A stretch of DNA of 64,000 nucleotides from CAYPNF01 sp964411985 (GTDB lineage Bacteria; Verrucomicrobiota; Verrucomicrobiia; Limisphaerales; J093), in NCBI GenBank assembly GCA_964411985.1, contig CAYPNF010000028.1:1-64000 (forward strand), given 5' to 3'. This document shows, one piece after another, positions 62,613-64,000 of the stretch; the first letter of the stretch is position 1; each line of letters begins with the position of its first letter. The translations under genes and the position numbers were made by a program. Below the pieces are notes generated by a model. It made no database searches, was not told the DNA's origin, and worked only from the letters and a program-made list of their open reading frames with translations.

Positions 62613-63545
62613 ATGACAATCACGGATTCTCTGAAATCGCTTTTGCTCCTCCCGCTTCTGGCCTTGGTTGGCTGCACCACGCCGAAAACAGACCCGACCG
62701 CGGCTTCCGCCGATCCGAAGTTCCACATCTACCTCTGTTTCGGCCAGTCGAACATGGAAGCCGGAGCCCGGCCCGAACCGCAAGACCAGGGCGAGTTGGA
62801 CCCACGCTTCCAGATGCTCGCGGCGGTGGATATGCCGCGGCTGAATCGCACCAACGGCAATTGGTATGTGGCTACACCGCCGCTCAACCGGCAGGAAAAC
62901 AACATGGGTCCGGTGGACTGGTTTGGCCGGAACATGGTTGCGAATCTGCCGCAAGATTGCCGCGTGGGCGTGATTAATGTGTCCGTCGCCGGGGCCAAGA
63001 TCGAGCTTTGGGAGAAGGACACCTGCACCAACTACCTCAACAGCGCCGCGTCCTGGATGCAGAACATCTGCAAGCAATACGATGGCAATCCGTATCAGCG
63101 TTTGGTGACGATGGCGAAACTTGCGCAGCAGAAAGGCGTGATCAAAGGCATCCTGCTCCACCAGGGCGAATCCAATCCCGGCGACCAGCAATGGTGCAAT
63201 AAGGTCAAAGGCATTTATGAAGACCTGACGAAAGACCTGAAGCTCAATCCTGACGAAGTGCCTTTGCTCGCCGGCGAACTGGTGAGCGCCGAGGAGAAGG
63301 GCAGGTGCGCAGCTTTCAACTCTAATGTGCTGGCGAATCTGCCCAAGACGCTCTCCAACGCGCACATCATTTCATCGCAGGGTTGTTTGGGAACCGGCGA
63401 TGGACTGCACTTCGCGATTGCTGGAATGCGTGAACTTGGCAAACGATACGCCCAGCAGATGTTGAAGCTCCAAGGCATTTCGTTCAGGGAATCGGAACGG
63501 CCAGGGCTTCTGCCAACTGCAGCGGCTCAGCCTGCGGCGAATTGA
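62613..63545 (+). CDS. Lipoprotein SASA/CE6-type acetylesterase
   Basis: 310 residues with a lipoprotein signal peptide (LLLLPLLALVGC, Cys21 lipidated). The SGNH-type hydrolase blocks are visible: IYLCFGQSNMEAG with nucleophile serine, GVINVSVAGAKIELW, KGILLHQGESN and GTGDGLHFAIAGMRELGKRY with the Asp/His pair. The layout matches sialate O-acetylesterase-like (DUF303) proteins and CE6 acetyl xylan esterases. Given its neighbours, deacetylation of xylan is the likelier function. The Cys after the lipobox is followed by TTPK, compatible with outer-membrane sorting. Confidence 0.88.
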   Translation: MTITDSLKSLLLLPLLALVGCTTPKTDPTAASADPKFHIYLCFGQSNMEAGARPEPQDQGELDPRFQMLAAVDMPRLNRTNGNWYVATPPLNRQENNMGPVDWFGRNMVANLPQDCRVGVINVSVAGAKIELWEKDTCTNYLNSAASWMQNICKQYDGNPYQRLVTMAKLAQQKGVIKGILLHQGESNPGDQQWCNKVKGIYEDLTKDLKLNPDEVPLLAGELVSAEEKGRCAAFNSNVLANLPKTLSNAHIISSQGCLGTGDGLHFAIAGMRELGKRYAQQMLKLQGISFRESERPGLLPTAAAQPAAN

Positions 63546-63564
63546 ATTTGTGAACTGGAAACCT

Positions 63565-64000
63565 ATGACCATTTTGGGCATTTTCTCATCGGGCGCGGCC
63601 GCCGGGCTGCTGCTGGTGGCACTGAGCGGGTGTTCGACGACCGACGTGTCGCCGAGCGCTTCAGCTATCTCGACGGAAACCGGCAGTAGGACGGTCGAAG
63701 ATGGCGGGACGGGTCCTTACCAAGCTCTGATGGCGTCTGACCGCACCCTGTCGACCCACACCATTTTCCGGCCTAAAGACCTGGGCGCATTTGGCAGGAA
63801 GACGAAACTTCCCATCATCGCCTGGGGCAACGGGGCTTGCGCCAATTCACCCTGGGAGCATGTGAATTTCTTGTCCGAGGTGGCCTCGCATGGTTTTCTC
63901 GTTGTGGCAATTGGTCCGATGCCCCGGGAAGGCCAACGCGGGGGCGCCGGCGGTCCCACGAAAGCGGCGATGTTGACCGACGCGATCGATTGGGCCATCG
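63565..64000 (+). CDS. Lipoprotein alpha/beta hydrolase, cut by the window edge
   Basis: The first 145 residues are present. Translated from ATG 63565, it has a lipoprotein signal (LLLVALSGCS, Cys23). A low-complexity spacer is followed by TIFRPKDLGAF and LPIIAWGNGACANSPWEHVNFLSEVASHGFLVVAIG. This is the opening of dienelactone hydrolase/chlorophyllase-like alpha/beta hydrolases; WGNGAC would be the oxyanion-hole region. The nucleophile elbow lies beyond the edge. It continues the row of secreted hydrolases, 19 bases after the previous stop. Substrate unknown. Confidence 0.8.
   Translation, partial: MTILGIFSSGAAAGLLLVALSGCSTTDVSPSASAISTETGSRTVEDGGTGPYQALMASDRTLSTHTIFRPKDLGAFGRKTKLPIIAWGNGACANSPWEHVNFLSEVASHGFLVVAIGPMPREGQRGGAGGPTKAAMLTDAIDWAI

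Overview
The window looks like chromosome of a free-living member of Verrucomicrobiota, probably near the Pedosphaera/Limisphaerales group. This is inferred from content, not from a marker gene. The signs are a futalosine-type menaquinone cluster, a small ECF-like sigma factor paired with a FecR/LamG membrane protein, many secreted proteins with LamG, Calx-beta and PD40 modules, a recurrent 'FYR' module in those proteins, and a large set of plant-polysaccharide hydrolases. Shine-Dalgarno sequences are often weak. Several genes have a -10 box so close to the ATG that the mRNA would be nearly leaderless.

Layout. 1-8.4 kb: secreted proteins (a PD40 beta-propeller protein, a DUF1559-like prepilin, a metzincin-like protease) with a candidate structured small RNA at about 4658-4790. 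8.4-9.8 kb: riboflavin synthase and thymidylate kinase, translationally coupled. 9.9-14.6 kb (minus strand): a compact, coupled type II secretion/type IV pilus-like operon with one GspE ATPase, two GspF paralogues, three minor pseudopilin-like proteins and a small membrane protein. 14.7-22.9 kb: a tri-haem cytochrome c peroxidase-like protein, an acyl-CoA synthetase, then UbiX/MqnM, a UbiA/MqnP-like prenyltransferase, MqnE and MqnA, and a membrane-anchored unknown. 22.9-27.4 kb (minus strand): a glycosyltransferase, then a B12/radical SAM enzyme, a UDP-sugar epimerase, a fluoride channel and a DUF190 protein in one apparent operon. Between these lies the strongest candidate for something undescribed: a freestanding RNA of about 180 nt (23945-24130) with its own promoter, a three-way-junction fold and a strong intrinsic terminator.

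27.6-43.2 kb: a HicBA toxin-antitoxin pair, a secreted glycosidase-like protein, a single-domain response regulator, two-subunit class I fumarase, a GH2 enzyme, a LamG protein, a palindromic repeat array, RlmN, a CE15 glucuronoyl esterase and a large Calx-beta/Ig-like surface protein. 43.3-46.5 kb: a YceI-like protein, an ECF-type sigma factor and a FecR-LamG membrane protein, just upstream of the next block.

46.5-64 kb (right edge, last gene cut): eleven co-directional secreted enzymes that together fit degradation of feruloylated, acetylated (glucurono)arabinoxylan and related hemicelluloses. They are GH95, CE1, GH10 xylanase, GH62 and GH127 arabinofuranosidases, two more CE1-like esterases, a malectin-GH51 arabinofuranosidase, a type B carboxylesterase, a CE6/SASA-type acetylesterase and a lipoprotein hydrolase. 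No SusC/SusD pair is seen, as expected outside Bacteroidota. Two enzymes of this block share an N-terminal module of about 100 residues, and the GH51 protein carries a perfect 385-bp internal duplication of a malectin-like domain.
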